The notes: generated from the sequence alone by a model not told the origin. A stretch of 64,000 nucleotides of DNA from Defluviitaleaceae bacterium (GCA_009781755.1 WQVD01000004.1:1-64000); one strand, 5' to 3'; shown: positions 25,682-34,914, numbered from the stretch's first letter. A program made the numbers and translations.

Positions 25682-26209
25682 TTAATCCGCAATCAGCGCA
25701 CGCAGTTCTTTGATGGTGCGGTAGATGCGATTTTTCACATTGGACTCGGTCAACCCCAACGCACGGGCAACCTCCGCAATGGGCAACCCCATGTCATACA
25801 TGAGATAAAAACATTTTTGCGTTACCTCGGGCTTGCCAGCCAAAAACGTGCGCGCCGCGTCCATGCGCGCATGGGTCAGCGTGAAGTCCTCGGTCATGAA
25901 ACGCGCGGCTTCGGCATCGGACAAGTCACTTTCGCCCTCGTCATGGGCGGCATGCAACGACACAAACATACCCAGCCGCGTGCGCAAGTTGTAATAACGC
26001 GCCAATTTGCGCCGCGCAATCTTGATAACAAAAGCCGTTTCATTTTCGATATGCGTATCGGGGTTATTGCGCAGTGTGCGATACAGCGCAATATATGTTT
26101 CTTGGAAAATATCGCCAATATCGGCGTTGCGCGCGCATTTGGCCGTGATATAAACCAACACAGCCCGGTGCGTAGCATTATAAATTTCGTCAAAACGCAT
26201 CGCATCCAC
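25682..26209 (-). CDS. ECF-type RNA polymerase sigma factor
   Basis: A 175-residue sigma-70 family protein. Region 2 is seen at DIGDIFQETYIALYRTLRNN and AFVIKIARRKLARYYN, and region 4 HTH at MYDMGLPIAEVARALGLTES followed by NVKNRIYRTIKELRAL. It lacks regions 1 and 3, as ECF sigmas do. It probably directs its own operon and is held at the membrane by the following gene product. Confidence 0.9.
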   Translation of the reverse strand: MDAMRFDEIYNATHRAVLVYITAKCARNADIGDIFQETYIALYRTLRNNPDTHIENETAFVIKIARRKLARYYNLRTRLGMFVSLHAAHDEGESDLSDAEAARFMTEDFTLTHARMDAARTFLAGKPEVTQKCFYLMYDMGLPIAEVARALGLTESNVKNRIYRTIKELRALIAD

Positions 26210-26260
26210 CCCTATATTATGTAAGTGTACTGCACGATGAAAAAAGTTTCATCGCAAAAA

Positions 26261-26303
26261 ATCCCCCTCAGCGGCTACTAATGTGCAACCGTCTGAGGGG
26301 GAT
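26261..26303 (-). terminator. Terminator of the stalk-domain protein gene
   Basis: The stem ATCCCCCTCAG/CTGAGGGGGAT is followed on the minus strand by a run of seven T. It lies 22 bases beyond the stop of the gene at 26326. Confidence 0.85.
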
Positions 26304-26325
26304 ACATCGTTTCAAAGTTAAAAAT

Positions 26326-27471
26326 TTATTCCATGGGTTCGTCGTTGTCGATAAACACGGTGCCGCCGCCGCTCCAAGCATTTAAGCCCAGTGCCAGGCG
26401 GAAGAAGTCAATGGGTACTTGCGTGCGTCCGTCTATTACAACGTTGGGGTGGGACAGGATCACGGTGTTGCCATTAACGATCACTTCATTGGAGTTGGTG
26501 CGGAAGCGGATATTGCCCCACGCGCCGTTCAAAGTTACATAAGGACGCTCCCAACCCACGGTGATGCCGAACGCATCGGCAATAGCGCGGATGGGTACAT
26601 GTGTGGCATGTTCGCCATCGATGGAATGGAACGTTTCGCCGGGCAAGCCTACACCCATGACAACGATATCGTGGAATTCATCCCAAATGGGTACGATACC
26701 GATATAACCGTTGTCGCCATTGTAGGGGGCGTCATATTCATCGGTGTAGTTATTTTCGGGCAGTTCCCATTCCCACAAATCATCGCCTGCCAAGTCGCCC
26801 ATCATGTCGCCTACATAAGCAGGACCGGGATGCACAGCAATTTCATACATAACCACAATTTTTTCCGGTGCAAAGATTACTGGCGGCAACGAGCGCGATG
26901 CCACAGTGTAGAAAACTACCAGCAAGCGGCCTTCCAAATCCCAATCGGATGCATCTTCGCCGTCTTGCGACACGATGACGGTTTCGGGGTTGGCGGCGTT
27001 GATGATGCGTTGGCCGTCGGCGCTTTTCATCATGCCTTCGTCATCGATGGCGTTAAAACGGTCAAGGAATGCAAACGGCAGGTCTTCTTCTTGATTGACG
27101 ACAACGATTGCGGTGTATTGCGGCGGATAAATAAGGATCATGGGCATGTTGTTGTTAAAAAAGCCCGTTACGGTGTCGCCCACTTGGGGGAACTCGCCGT
27201 ACACAAAGGTGTTGGCATTCACGTTCAAATACGCGGTGCTTTCACCCACTGCCAAGCGGATTTGTGTGGCGGTTAGTTCGCTAACGCTTACGACTTCGCC
27301 GGTGACGGAGCCGAAGTTGGGCCAAGTTTGTTCAAATTCTGCGTCAGCTTCGTAATCGAATTCATAGCTGATGGGTTCAAAGTCTGTGTATTCACCACGA
27401 ACGGTGATACCAACGGCTGTTGCCATCATGACCGCCAATACTACGGCCATCACTTTTTTCAATTTTTTCAT
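26326..27471 (-). CDS. Secreted protein with copper-amine-oxidase-type stalk domain
   Basis: An N-terminal signal peptide (KKVMAVVLAVMMATAVGITV) is followed by acidic beta-rich sequence. The last 100 residues match the copper amine oxidase N-terminal/stalk domain common in Firmicutes cell-surface proteins (ATHVPIRAIADAFGITVGWE, then NGNTVILSHPNVVIDGRTQV). That domain is a surface module, not an oxidase. The function is unknown; extracellular or wall-associated location is inferred. AGAGGTG lies just ahead of the ATG. Confidence 0.75.
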   Translation of the reverse strand: MKKLKKVMAVVLAVMMATAVGITVRGEYTDFEPISYEFDYEADAEFEQTWPNFGSVTGEVVSVSELTATQIRLAVGESTAYLNVNANTFVYGEFPQVGDTVTGFFNNNMPMILIYPPQYTAIVVVNQEEDLPFAFLDRFNAIDDEGMMKSADGQRIINAANPETVIVSQDGEDASDWDLEGRLLVVFYTVASRSLPPVIFAPEKIVVMYEIAVHPGPAYVGDMMGDLAGDDLWEWELPENNYTDEYDAPYNGDNGYIGIVPIWDEFHDIVVMGVGLPGETFHSIDGEHATHVPIRAIADAFGITVGWERPYVTLNGAWGNIRFRTNSNEVIVNGNTVILSHPNVVIDGRTQVPIDFFRLALGLNAWSGGGTVFIDNDEPME

Positions 27472-27544
27472 TTTGCACCTCTAAAATTTTATTTTTGCTT
27501 GCACACCCCATGAAACGGAAGTACATGCAGAATGTTCCCATAAT

Positions 27545-27696
27545 AATTAGAAAAATGAAAATGGGCTTGTTGATACGAGGATTTTGATGCAATTTAAGGA
27601 AGTGCCGACGCAGCGTGCCAGCAGCACGCAAGAAGGTACTGACGCAAAATTGCGGCAAAAGACCGTATCAGCAAGTCCGTTTTCATTTTTCCAATT
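27545..27696. repeat. 152-bp imperfect palindrome (MITE-like or long hairpin)
   Basis: The first 40 bases, starting AATTAGAAAAATGAAAATGG, and the last 40 are inverted copies with about seven mismatches; the middle also pairs, ending in a GCGTGC/GCACGC stem around five bases. It lies in the 314-bp divergent gap between the stalk-protein gene and gerS. There is no coding frame with support. It could be a MITE or a structured RNA. Confidence 0.7.
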
Positions 27697-27785
27697 ATAA
27701 TTGCATAGTAATAAAACGGTAATATAACCGTAACAATCATAGTATACATGGTTATTGGAATTTTATACAAAAACCGGAGGTAGCC

Positions 27786-28439
27786 ATGATTAAAAAAGCG
27801 ATTTGCGTAGGATTTGCACTGTTGGGGATGTTTTTAATAACCGCGTGCGGCAGCGGTGGCGATGGTTTGCGCGGGCCAGGCAACGCAGAGGAATTATCTG
27901 CCTTTGACCAAGTGCACCGTATGCTGGCAGAATTACAAACCTACCGCGCCATCGCCACGGTAGAATACCGCAGCAACAAAGGTGTGAATGTTTATGAAAC
28001 CGTGCAGCACGCGCGCATCACCGGCGAATACCGCGTAGAAGTCACCGGCCCCGATCATGTAGCGGGAGCCATAACGGTTAATAACGGGCAAACCATTGCG
28101 CAATTTAACGCCCGTGCAGAAGGCCGCGTTGCCGTACCCGTTAATGAAACGCCCGAACGCAGCGAAATCTTCCTTACGTCGTTTATCCGGAATTATTTTG
28201 CCAGCCAAGATGTTTCGATCATGGTGGCGGATATGGATGAAGGTGTGCGCACGGTTTTGGAGGCTGCAATACCCGGCGGGCACCCTTATTTGGCCATGGC
28301 GCGCTTGTGGGTAGATAACGCTACTTTAACGCCCGTAAAATTGGTAATTTTTGACCCTGAAGGAACGGAGCGCATTATTATTACGTATCAAGCATTTGAA
28401 ATGAATATAGTACTTGATGACGCCATCTTTTCGGTGTAA
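27786..28439 (+). CDS. gerS: GerS-like lipoprotein (LolA-type fold)
   Basis: A 217-residue lipoprotein with lipobox LITAC (Cys21) and a beta-rich body like the LolA/GerS group (YRAIATVEYRSNKGVNVYET; LVIFDPEGTERIIITYQ). In Clostridioides difficile gerS is next to an alanine racemase gene and its product is needed for cortex breakdown at germination. The same neighbourhood here, ten bases before alr, supports the assignment more than sequence alone. GGAGG precedes the ATG. Confidence 0.7.
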   Translation: MIKKAICVGFALLGMFLITACGSGGDGLRGPGNAEELSAFDQVHRMLAELQTYRAIATVEYRSNKGVNVYETVQHARITGEYRVEVTGPDHVAGAITVNNGQTIAQFNARAEGRVAVPVNETPERSEIFLTSFIRNYFASQDVSIMVADMDEGVRTVLEAAIPGGHPYLAMARLWVDNATLTPVKLVIFDPEGTERIIITYQAFEMNIVLDDAIFSV

Positions 28440-28448
28440 AATGAAGCA

Positions 28449-29636
28449 ATGAATTACAGACGCGTTTGGGCAGAAATAAATCTGTCCAACCTGGCCCACA
28501 ATTTACAAGCGGTGCGGCGCGTTGTGCCCCCAAAAACGCACCTCATGGGGATCGTAAAAGCCGACGGCTACGGCCACGGCGCAACCGAAACGGCAAAGAC
28601 ACTGCTGACCCACGGCGCGGATACGCTGGGGGTAGCCATTTGCGAGGAAGGCATCCACCTGCGGGAAGCGGGCATCACCGCCCCCATCTTGGTGATGGGC
28701 TTCACTCCCACCCCCCTGCTGAGCGAAGTCGTGTGGCGGGAACTTACGCAAACTGTCTTTAATCCGCAAGGTGCCGAAGCACTGGCCGCCACCGCACAAC
28801 AATTGGGCAAGAGGGTGAAAGTACATATCAAAATCGATACAGGCATGAGTCGGCTGGGGTTCCTTCCCCGGTCGGCTTCCGTTGATGCCATTTGTGACAT
28901 TGCCAAAAACCCTTGGCTGGATGTGCAAGGTATTTATACTCATTGCGCCACGTCCGACGCGTTGGAAAACGACTTCGTGTATGAGCAACAATCCCGTTTT
29001 GCTTGGGTATTGGCGCAATTGGCGGAGCGAGGTTTACATATTCCTGTCAAACATATGGCCAATTCAGGTGCGGTGGTTCAACAATTTCTTCCGTGGTCAT
29101 ATGATACAAAAGACGAACGCAATCCGTCGGCGGGGCCTGCGGGGTTGTTTATGGATGTGGTACGCGTGGGTATCTTGCTGTACGGCCTACCCCCCTCGCA
29201 CGAAATGGAGGACGCGTGCCGTGCATTGGACTTGCGCCCGGCCATGCGCTTGTATTCGCAAGTCAGCATGGTTAAACAATTGGAAGCGGGTGTTGGGGTC
29301 AGCTACGGGCATCTGTTCACCACGCAGCGGCCAACGACCATCGCGGTCATCCCGGTGGGATATGCAGACGGCTACCCGCGGCGGCTCAGCCACGGCGGCC
29401 GTGTGTTGATTAACGGCCAATTCGCTCCCATCGTGGGTGCGATATGTATGGATCAATGCATGGTAGATGTTACCGACATCCCGGGCGTGCAACCCGGCGA
29501 TACGGTCACCCTATTGGGCAGCAAAGAAGACGGCATCTGCGCAGACGATTTGGCCGATATCGTAGGCACGATTTCCTACGAAATCATCTGCGGCATTGGA
29601 AAACGTGTGCCGCGCGTGTATATAAATGGGAATTAA
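28449..29636 (+). CDS. alr: Alanine racemase
   Basis: A 395-residue fold-type III PLP enzyme converting L-Ala to D-Ala for peptidoglycan. The PLP lysine is Lys37 in [12 protein letters not shown], the catalytic tyrosine is in [10 protein letters not shown], and [13 protein letters not shown] and [15 protein letters not shown] are conserved C-terminal motifs. In spore formers a second Alr often limits alanine-induced germination; adjacency to gerS raises that possibility. Confidence 0.95.
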   Translation: MNYRRVWAEINLSNLAHNLQAVRRVVPPKTHLMGIVKADGYGHGATETAKTLLTHGADTLGVAICEEGIHLREAGITAPILVMGFTPTPLLSEVVWRELTQTVFNPQGAEALAATAQQLGKRVKVHIKIDTGMSRLGFLPRSASVDAICDIAKNPWLDVQGIYTHCATSDALENDFVYEQQSRFAWVLAQLAERGLHIPVKHMANSGAVVQQFLPWSYDTKDERNPSAGPAGLFMDVVRVGILLYGLPPSHEMEDACRALDLRPAMRLYSQVSMVKQLEAGVGVSYGHLFTTQRPTTIAVIPVGYADGYPRRLSHGGRVLINGQFAPIVGAICMDQCMVDVTDIPGVQPGDTVTLLGSKEDGICADDLADIVGTISYEIICGIGKRVPRVYINGN

Positions 29637-29671
29637 CGGCAATATTTCATAGGCAAGGAGGTGCAAAACAA

Positions 29672-30034
29672 ATGAAACAACCGATGCAAAGCGTGCGGCG
29701 AGGCGATATTTTTTATGCGGACCTGTCCCCCGTGGTGGGGTCGGAACAAGGCGGCGTGCGGCCGGTACTTATCATACAAAACGATGTAGGCAACCGATAC
29801 AGCCCTACAGTTATTTGCGCGGCCATCACCTCGCAAATCGGCAAGGCAAAATTACCCACCCATATTGAAATTGACTCCGCTGCCAGCACTTTGGTAAAGG
29901 ATTCCGTCGTTTTATTGGAACAAATCCGTACCATAGACAAAAAACGCCTGCGTGAAAAAATCTGCTGGTTGGATGAAAATATCATGCGGCGTATAGATCG
30001 AGCATTAATGGTGAGCGTGGGATTACATAAATGA
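29672..30034 (+). CDS. ndoA: EndoA/MazF-type mRNA interferase, no antitoxin gene beside it
   Basis: A 120-residue MazF/PemK toxin: [39 protein letters not shown] and [18 protein letters not shown] are typical of Bacillus EndoA. AAGGAGGTG gives a strong start at 29672. In Bacillus an RHH antitoxin gene lies between alr and the toxin; here only 35 bases separate alr from the toxin and no antitoxin frame is found nearby. Confidence 0.92.
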   Translation: MKQPMQSVRRGDIFYADLSPVVGSEQGGVRPVLIIQNDVGNRYSPTVICAAITSQIGKAKLPTHIEIDSAASTLVKDSVVLLEQIRTIDKKRLREKICWLDENIMRRIDRALMVSVGLHK

Positions 30035-30987
30035 TTCACACGGTTTTAGCTTTTTTGGGTTTGGCGGCAGGCTTGGCGCTGCTCATGAAGGGCGCGGACA
30101 TCTTTGTGGACGCGGGCGTGGGTATTGCGCGCAAGCTGCGGCTCTCTCCCGTGCTTATTGGCCTGACGATTATTTCGATGGGGACAAGCATCCCCGAGTT
30201 GGTTATTTCCACCACGGCGGCACTACGCGGCGCCAATGACCTGGCCGTAGCCAACGCGGTGGGGGCCAACATCTTCAATTTATTATTCATCCTGGGCTTG
30301 GCGGCCATGGTGCACCCCATGCTTGTACGTTTTGGCGAGGTTAGCCGCGAATTTTGGCTGTCCACGGGCGCGGCGGTGTTCTTGTTGGCCATCACTCTAT
30401 CCGGCACGGCGCAAATCCCCCGTTTTGCCGCCATCATGATGCTGGTGGTGTATGTAGCGTATATTGTATTTTTGGTAAGACAAGCCCCCCGCACTGCACC
30501 CAACGAAAAAACCACCCAAGCCGAAGCCGCCGGCAACGAGCGCAAACTAAGTACATACATAGGCATCGCCATTCTTGCGGCGGTGCTTATTTTTTTGGGC
30601 GGGCAACTTACCGTTTGGGCTGCGGGCGAAATGGGGCCCATCTTGGGGTTATCCGAACGCGTAGTAGGCTTGACCATTGTGTCCATCGCCACTTCCCTGC
30701 CCGAATTAATTATCATTTTGATTGCATGTAAACGCGGCGAAAATGAAATGGCCGTGGGCACCATTGTGGGGTCAAATATCTTCAATATCATGGTGGTGCT
30801 GGGTGTAAGCGGTGCAATTGTGCCGCTGGCGGTAAGCACGGGCACCCTTGTTGACTTGGCCGTGCTGGTGGGCGGATGCGTATTGTTCTTCATATTCGTC
30901 ACCACACAAAAACGGCTGGCACGATGGGAAGGTACCATCATGGCAGCCGTTTATTTGGGGTATATGGGGTGGTTGTTGGTAGGATAG
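30031..30987 (+). CDS. Calcium/sodium antiporter (CaCA family, YrbG-like)
   Basis: A 318-residue protein of about ten membrane helices with two inverted alpha repeats carrying the ion-binding motifs [17 protein letters not shown] and [17 protein letters not shown], each followed by a second motif ([11 protein letters not shown] and [11 protein letters not shown]). It exchanges Ca2+ for Na+ or H+. It overlaps the toxin gene by four bases (ATGA). Confidence 0.93.
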   Translation: MIHTVLAFLGLAAGLALLMKGADIFVDAGVGIARKLRLSPVLIGLTIISMGTSIPELVISTTAALRGANDLAVANAVGANIFNLLFILGLAAMVHPMLVRFGEVSREFWLSTGAAVFLLAITLSGTAQIPRFAAIMMLVVYVAYIVFLVRQAPRTAPNEKTTQAEAAGNERKLSTYIGIAILAAVLIFLGGQLTVWAAGEMGPILGLSERVVGLTIVSIATSLPELIIILIACKRGENEMAVGTIVGSNIFNIMVVLGVSGAIVPLAVSTGTLVDLAVLVGGCVLFFIFVTTQKRLARWEGTIMAAVYLGYMGWLLVG

Positions 30988-31049
30988 CTCCAAAATCTAT
31001 GTATATTATTATGCATTAAAATGTTGACAGCTTGTTAAATAGACTGTGT

Positions 31050-32183
31050 TCAATCCTTCCCGGCAATATACACCCGTCCAAGTGACATTCTGTGAAGGAT
31101 AACATTTTCTATTTTTTCATTTATTCCAAAGTCAGAGTACATCTTGCGGACTGGACTTATTAAATCCATGGTTGTCGGATATATTTTTGCCAGAATTTCA
31201 AAAAACTCAATGATAAAATAACCACCAGCTTTAAATGAATTAGTTTCGATGTTGTTCTGTTTAAAAATCATTGAGAGAATCGTCAATCGAAAGTCAGACA
31301 AAAAATACATATCTAAAAAAGTGGGCTTTGATTCTATGTTTTCACCACCATTGTCTATTGCTTCATAAACGCCTTGCTTTACGCATTCTGCTAGCATAAG
31401 AAAATTGAACAGGTGTTCGAATGACTTATGATATTCTGAATTTTTTAATTTATAATTATTGACCGTAAGTAAAAAACCCTTGAAATCACAAAAACACTCT
31501 TCCAGTAATGAATCAAACTTGGGGCACTTATAATTCTTTCCTATCAAAAAGTCATCAATATTCATGTTTAATGTTTTAGCAAAGTATTGCTTATAAAATT
31601 CATACAACCACGAATTTTTACACATGCTTAACATCCAATCGCGAATGAGCATTATAAAGTTATTAAACTCATTTTGATTTTTCCCGTCTATGATTGACAA
31701 ATGCGTTAATTCATGACCAATTAAAAACACAAACTGGTAATTAATCCATGAGTTGTCCATTTTATAATAATCGGTTTGTTCTAATAATTGGTTTTTTATT
31801 GAGTTGTATTTTAAGAAACAAAGTAAAGCTTCATTTATATGTTTATGTTTTATAAATTCTTCACTTATAAATCTGTATAAAAATTTATTGCGCATTGCTT
31901 CGCTTTTTGAAACAATTACAATGTTAAACAAATGTAAAAATTCAAGTAAAGCATCATCTAAAAACAAATACGATTCACCACGTAAAATAAAAGCACTAAA
32001 GTTCTTTGCTAGGGTATTGCACGGAATTACAGTTGGGATTTTTTTTAATCCTAAAAAGGATGCACATTGTTTTATTTCTTTTACAAATGCAGAATAGCAA
32101 ATGTCAGCTATGTCGGCTGCGCGTTTTTCTCTCGGTATCCTCATGGCCAGTTTGAAATCAATTAATTTTTGCAATTCAATCAT
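31050..32183 (-). CDS. Unrecognised protein with HExxH metallopeptidase motif
   Basis: A 377-residue AT-rich protein. GHELTHLSI places the zinc motif at His157-Glu158-His161, and ECFCDFKG about 70 residues later (Glu228/Glu229, Asp233) could give the third ligand, as in gluzincins. No signal peptide and no clear membrane helix are present, so an intracellular zinc peptidase is inferred. I do not recognise the family. Its ATG overlaps the stop of the small upstream gene (TAATG), so the two are made together. Low GC and lysine/isoleucine-rich composition differ from neighbouring genes and suggest transfer. Confidence 0.7.
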   Translation of the reverse strand: MIELQKLIDFKLAMRIPREKRAADIADICYSAFVKEIKQCASFLGLKKIPTVIPCNTLAKNFSAFILRGESYLFLDDALLEFLHLFNIVIVSKSEAMRNKFLYRFISEEFIKHKHINEALLCFLKYNSIKNQLLEQTDYYKMDNSWINYQFVFLIGHELTHLSIIDGKNQNEFNNFIMLIRDWMLSMCKNSWLYEFYKQYFAKTLNMNIDDFLIGKNYKCPKFDSLLEECFCDFKGFLLTVNNYKLKNSEYHKSFEHLFNFLMLAECVKQGVYEAIDNGGENIESKPTFLDMYFLSDFRLTILSMIFKQNNIETNSFKAGGYFIIEFFEILAKIYPTTMDLISPVRKMYSDFGINEKIENVILHRMSLGRVYIAGKD

Positions 32184-32512
32184 TATTTACACTTCTCTTC
32201 ACTTTCAATCTGAACATTCAAATTTAATTTTTTATTAAGAATATCCTTGATTAATTCTTCGGAAACATTATCAACTATAATTTTATCACCATCTATTTCC
32301 AGTTTTGAAAGATTTTTCTTTCGTATTTTTTCAATAATAATGGGTGTTATTAAAGCAACGGCCGGTATTGAATTGATAAAAATTTCGACAACCATAGAAG
32401 ACCCATTAAAATTTTTTTCATAAATCACTTCAATGTCTTGCTCGCATTTTACGATTTCAGTTAATTCGTTTAATTTTTCTACGCTTGCAAGTTCAAAAGA
32501 AATAGCTACCAA
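32183..32512 (-). CDS. Small protein with one hydrophobic segment, coupled to the metallopeptidase
   Basis: About 109 residues if translation begins at TTG 32512, which has GGGGTG seven bases ahead; the frame also stays open back to 32614. The layout is a short alpha/beta N terminus, a hydrophobic helix (INSIPAVALITPIIIEKI) ending in IRKK, then two beta strands (LEIDGDKIIVDNVS) and a helix. That order loosely recalls the EACC1 class of effector-associated small proteins, but the resemblance is by layout only and unverified. Confidence 0.55.
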   Translation of the reverse strand: MVAISFELASVEKLNELTEIVKCEQDIEVIYEKNFNGSSMVVEIFINSIPAVALITPIIIEKIRKKNLSKLEIDGDKIIVDNVSEELIKDILNKKLNLNVQIESEEKCK

Positions 32513-32595
32513 TGAAATGCACCCCAATCTTGTATAAATTCTTTTACAATGAAAGTATATCATTATATTCGACACAATAGGGGAATATTTATCAT

Positions 32596-32680
32596 AAAAC
32601 CCACAACACGGCAAACATAACCTTACACTGGAAGATGTTTCTCATCCATTGTACTGCCAGTTTGCCGTATGTGGGTTTTT
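32596..32680. other. Long-stem hairpin upstream of the peptidase cassette
   Basis: Arms of about 20 bases (AAAACCCACAACACGGCAAAC and its near complement) enclose a 43-base loop; the plus-strand end runs into TTTTTG. It lies 84 bases upstream of the small-gene start. A second hairpin (GCGTGGGCTTGCCAC and partner) is at 32741-32776. The 505-base gap to the next gene has no other supported content except the terminator at 32952. Confidence 0.5.
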
Positions 32681-32951
32681 GTTTAACCTTTGTGTTCCTT
32701 TACCTCATGAGGGTTTGTGCCGCGCCTGCAGAAGTTGCTAGCGTGGGCTTGCCACCGTGCACTGTGGCAAGCCCGCTTCCTTGGGATTGGCGGGTGTGTT
32801 GCAGGTATTGCAATTGTTGCGTACAACAAACGCAGGGGACTGATGAGCGCAGTGGCGCGGTGGAGTGGACACACCGAAGTGTATCTTCTTTCCGGCCCAT
32901 TCGACGCAGAGTGCCTTTCGTTTGTTGTGGGGGCAGTATACATAAGTAAAA

Positions 32952-32977
32952 CGGACATGCCTGTTTTGACATGTCCG
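32952..32977 (-). terminator. Terminator of the aquaporin operon
   Basis: The stem CGGACATG/CATGTCCG with a ten-base loop is followed on the minus strand by TTTTAC, 41 bases past the stop of the small gene at 33018. Confidence 0.7.
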
Positions 32978-33017
32978 AATAGTTGTGGTAAATTATGCGA
33001 TTTTCTTTCTGCTGCGG

Positions 33018-33227
33018 TTATTCGCTTACTGTGCGGCTTACCCGCTCTTTGACCGCATCGATTTCTTCGGCAGTCATACCCGACTGCGTGCGGTCTTCGG
33101 CAATTTCGAGGTACTTAACGGCTTCATCGACTTTTCCATTTTTAATCAGCCGCCGCGCCATCATTAAGTCAAAATACTTTTCTTCCTTGTGCGCGCGCAA
33201 CTCTCTGTCTGTCGCCATGATGGACAT
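33018..33227 (-). CDS. Small charged helical protein, unknown
   Basis: A 69-residue, highly charged, probably all-helical protein (KEEKYFDLMMARRLIKNGKV). It starts five bases after the aquaporin stop and has no strong ribosome site, so it depends on coupling. I do not recognise it; the pattern of two amphipathic helices resembles a single TPR-like hairpin. Confidence 0.5.
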   Translation of the reverse strand: MSIMATDRELRAHKEEKYFDLMMARRLIKNGKVDEAVKYLEIAEDRTQSGMTAEEIDAVKERVSRTVSE

Positions 33228-33232
33228 ATTGA

Positions 33233-33907
33233 TTACTTCTTCGTTTTAATCAAGCACTTATAAAGCACCACAGCCAATACCGCACCAATCAGTGGTGCTG
33301 CGATGAACACCCATACCTCGCGCAGGGCATCGCCACCGGCGAAAATAGCGGGGCCGATGGAACGTGCGGGGTTAACGGACGTACCGGTCAGGGGGATGCC
33401 CACGATGTGTACGAAGGTAAGGGTCAGAGCGATGACCACACCGGCTACGGCACCCATTTTTTCGTTGGCGGTTACGGCCAAGATGACGAGTATGAAGATG
33501 GCGGTTAGGACGATTTCTACGATGAATGCGCCGCCGATGCCAATGTTGCCTACGCCGTTGGTGGCCATGGCACCGGTGTAGTCGGGCGCACCCATTTCAA
33601 CTAGGCCGAACAGCAGCGCGCCGCCTGCGATAGCGCCGATTACTTGCGATACTACATAAAAAATGAAGTCTTTGACGCTTAGGCGGCCGTCCAGCAACGC
33701 GCCCAGCGACACTGCCGGATTAATGTGGCAACCCGATACGCTACCGATGGCATAAGCCATGGCCACGATGGACAAACCAAACGCCAGCGCCACAGCCAAG
33801 TGGCCGCCGCCTACGCCTGCGCCCAAAAACATGGCCGCACCGCATCCCATAAAAGTCAGGACGAAGGTACCCAGCGCCTCGGCTGAGTATTTTTTTACAT
33901 CGTTCAT
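33233..33907 (-). CDS. Aquaporin (MIP family)
   Basis: A 224-residue channel with six membrane helices and two NPA half-helices (GCHINPAVSLGALLDG and GTSVNPARSIGPAIF). The Arg after the second NPA and the short loops are more like water-selective AqpZ than glycerol facilitators. The ATG at 33907 is preferred over GTG at 33916 because GGGAAG lies eight bases ahead. Confidence 0.93.
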   Translation of the reverse strand: MNDVKKYSAEALGTFVLTFMGCGAAMFLGAGVGGGHLAVALAFGLSIVAMAYAIGSVSGCHINPAVSLGALLDGRLSVKDFIFYVVSQVIGAIAGGALLFGLVEMGAPDYTGAMATNGVGNIGIGGAFIVEIVLTAIFILVILAVTANEKMGAVAGVVIALTLTFVHIVGIPLTGTSVNPARSIGPAIFAGGDALREVWVFIAAPLIGAVLAVVLYKCLIKTKK

Positions 33908-33980
33908 TCCGTTCACTTCCCTTTTTGTTTTGCAGTTTACAATATTTCCCTGCGTTCGTACAGGCTTTGGTTTGATTATC

Positions 33981-34748
33981 TTATCCTTGTTGGCTGATCA
34001 GATGCGTCAGACTTTCAAATCGGTAGCCCATTTCTTTGTATTTGGTCAGGAGCTCGTCCATGATGACGGAGTTGGTTTTGGATGTGTTGTGCAGGAGGAT
34101 GACTGCGCCGGGGTGGATGCGTGGAATGAGTTTTTTCATGGCGGTGTCGCGGCTGGGTTGGTTTTTGTTGTCCCAATCGTGGTATGCCAGACTCCAAAAC
34201 ACGGTGGTATAACCAAGTTCTTGCGCCATTTTCAAATTGGCCTCATTGTATATGCCTTTGGGCGGGCGATATAAGCGGGGTATTTCTTGCCCTGTGACAT
34301 TGCGATAATGTTCTTCTACCAATTCCAACTCTTTACGAAACGCATCGATATTGGCAATTTTACTCATGTCGGGGTGGGTCATAGTATGGTTGCCCACAAT
34401 GTGCCCCTCGGCCACCATGCGGCGGATAAGTTCGGGCTCGTCACGGATGTAATTGCCCACGAGAAAAAACGCCGCCGGGGCTTCATGCTTGGCTAGCACA
34501 TCCAAGAGACCTGCGGTAAAACCATTTTCATAACCCGCGTCAAAGGTTAAGTAAATCACTTTGTCTTCTTCGCTGCCGACGTAGTACGCACCAAAGTGCG
34601 CCAGCTCGTCGGCGGTGCTGTTGCCGATGGGGTGCGCGCCTTCACGTTCAAAGCTCAATCCCCATCCCGTACTTGCGCCTACACAAAGCGGTGCTGCGCA
34701 AAACGCGCAAAGTAAAATGGTAAATAAAAAACGCCGTAATATTTTCAT
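33981..34748 (-). CDS. pdaA: Polysaccharide deacetylase, PdaA-like (muramic-delta-lactam pathway)
   Basis: A signal peptide (RRFLFTILLCAFCAAPLCVG) is followed by the NodB deacetylase domain. Motif 1 is KVIYLTFDAGYENGFT, motif 2 is GNHTMTHPDM and motif 3 is RLYRPPKGIYNE. A WGLSFEREGAHP opening and STADELAHFGAYY are typical of PdaA, which deacetylates MurNAc in spore cortex so that muramic-delta-lactam can form. This supports a spore-forming organism. One deviation: the usual FDDG is FDAG, as in PdaA proteins. Confidence 0.9.
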   Translation of the reverse strand: MKILRRFLFTILLCAFCAAPLCVGASTGWGLSFEREGAHPIGNSTADELAHFGAYYVGSEEDKVIYLTFDAGYENGFTAGLLDVLAKHEAPAAFFLVGNYIRDEPELIRRMVAEGHIVGNHTMTHPDMSKIANIDAFRKELELVEEHYRNVTGQEIPRLYRPPKGIYNEANLKMAQELGYTTVFWSLAYHDWDNKNQPSRDTAMKKLIPRIHPGAVILLHNTSKTNSVIMDELLTKYKEMGYRFESLTHLISQQG

Positions 34749-34835
34749 AAGAAATCACCTCGGCGTTAGCTTACGTTTATTTATGGAAAAAATGCGGTTA
34801 TTGTTTTACATATCTGTATAATCATTCCAATGCGC

Positions 34836-34863
34836 TTGCATGTGATTATTCGATTGATATAAT
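34836..34863 (+). promoter_or_regulatory. Promoter of the mscS gene
   Basis: TTGCAT and TATAAT are separated by 16 bases. Transcription would begin inside the palindrome immediately downstream, so the leader RNA would start with, or lack the 5' arm of, that hairpin. Confidence 0.6.
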
Positions 34864-34890
34864 CAGTTGGTAGCAATTTGCCACCAACTG
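34864..34890. repeat. 27-bp palindrome, dispersed family
   Basis: Arms CAGTTGGTAGCAA and TTGCCACCAACTG with one mismatch, followed by AAAAA. It directly abuts the -10 box of the mscS promoter, a place where it could act as an operator or as a 5' hairpin in the message. Confidence 0.75.
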
Positions 34891-34914
34891 AAAAATACAT
34901 GAACGAAAGGATCA

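Noticed and set aside
26419-27276. 285-codon plus-strand frame opposite the stalk-domain protein
   Set aside because: Mirror of a convincing secreted protein gene with signal peptide and stalk domain; no start signal.
32635-33052. Overlapping frames on both strands in the 32.6-33.0 kb gap
   Set aside because: All are short, mutually overlapping, without ribosome sites, and cover hairpins; treated as non-coding.
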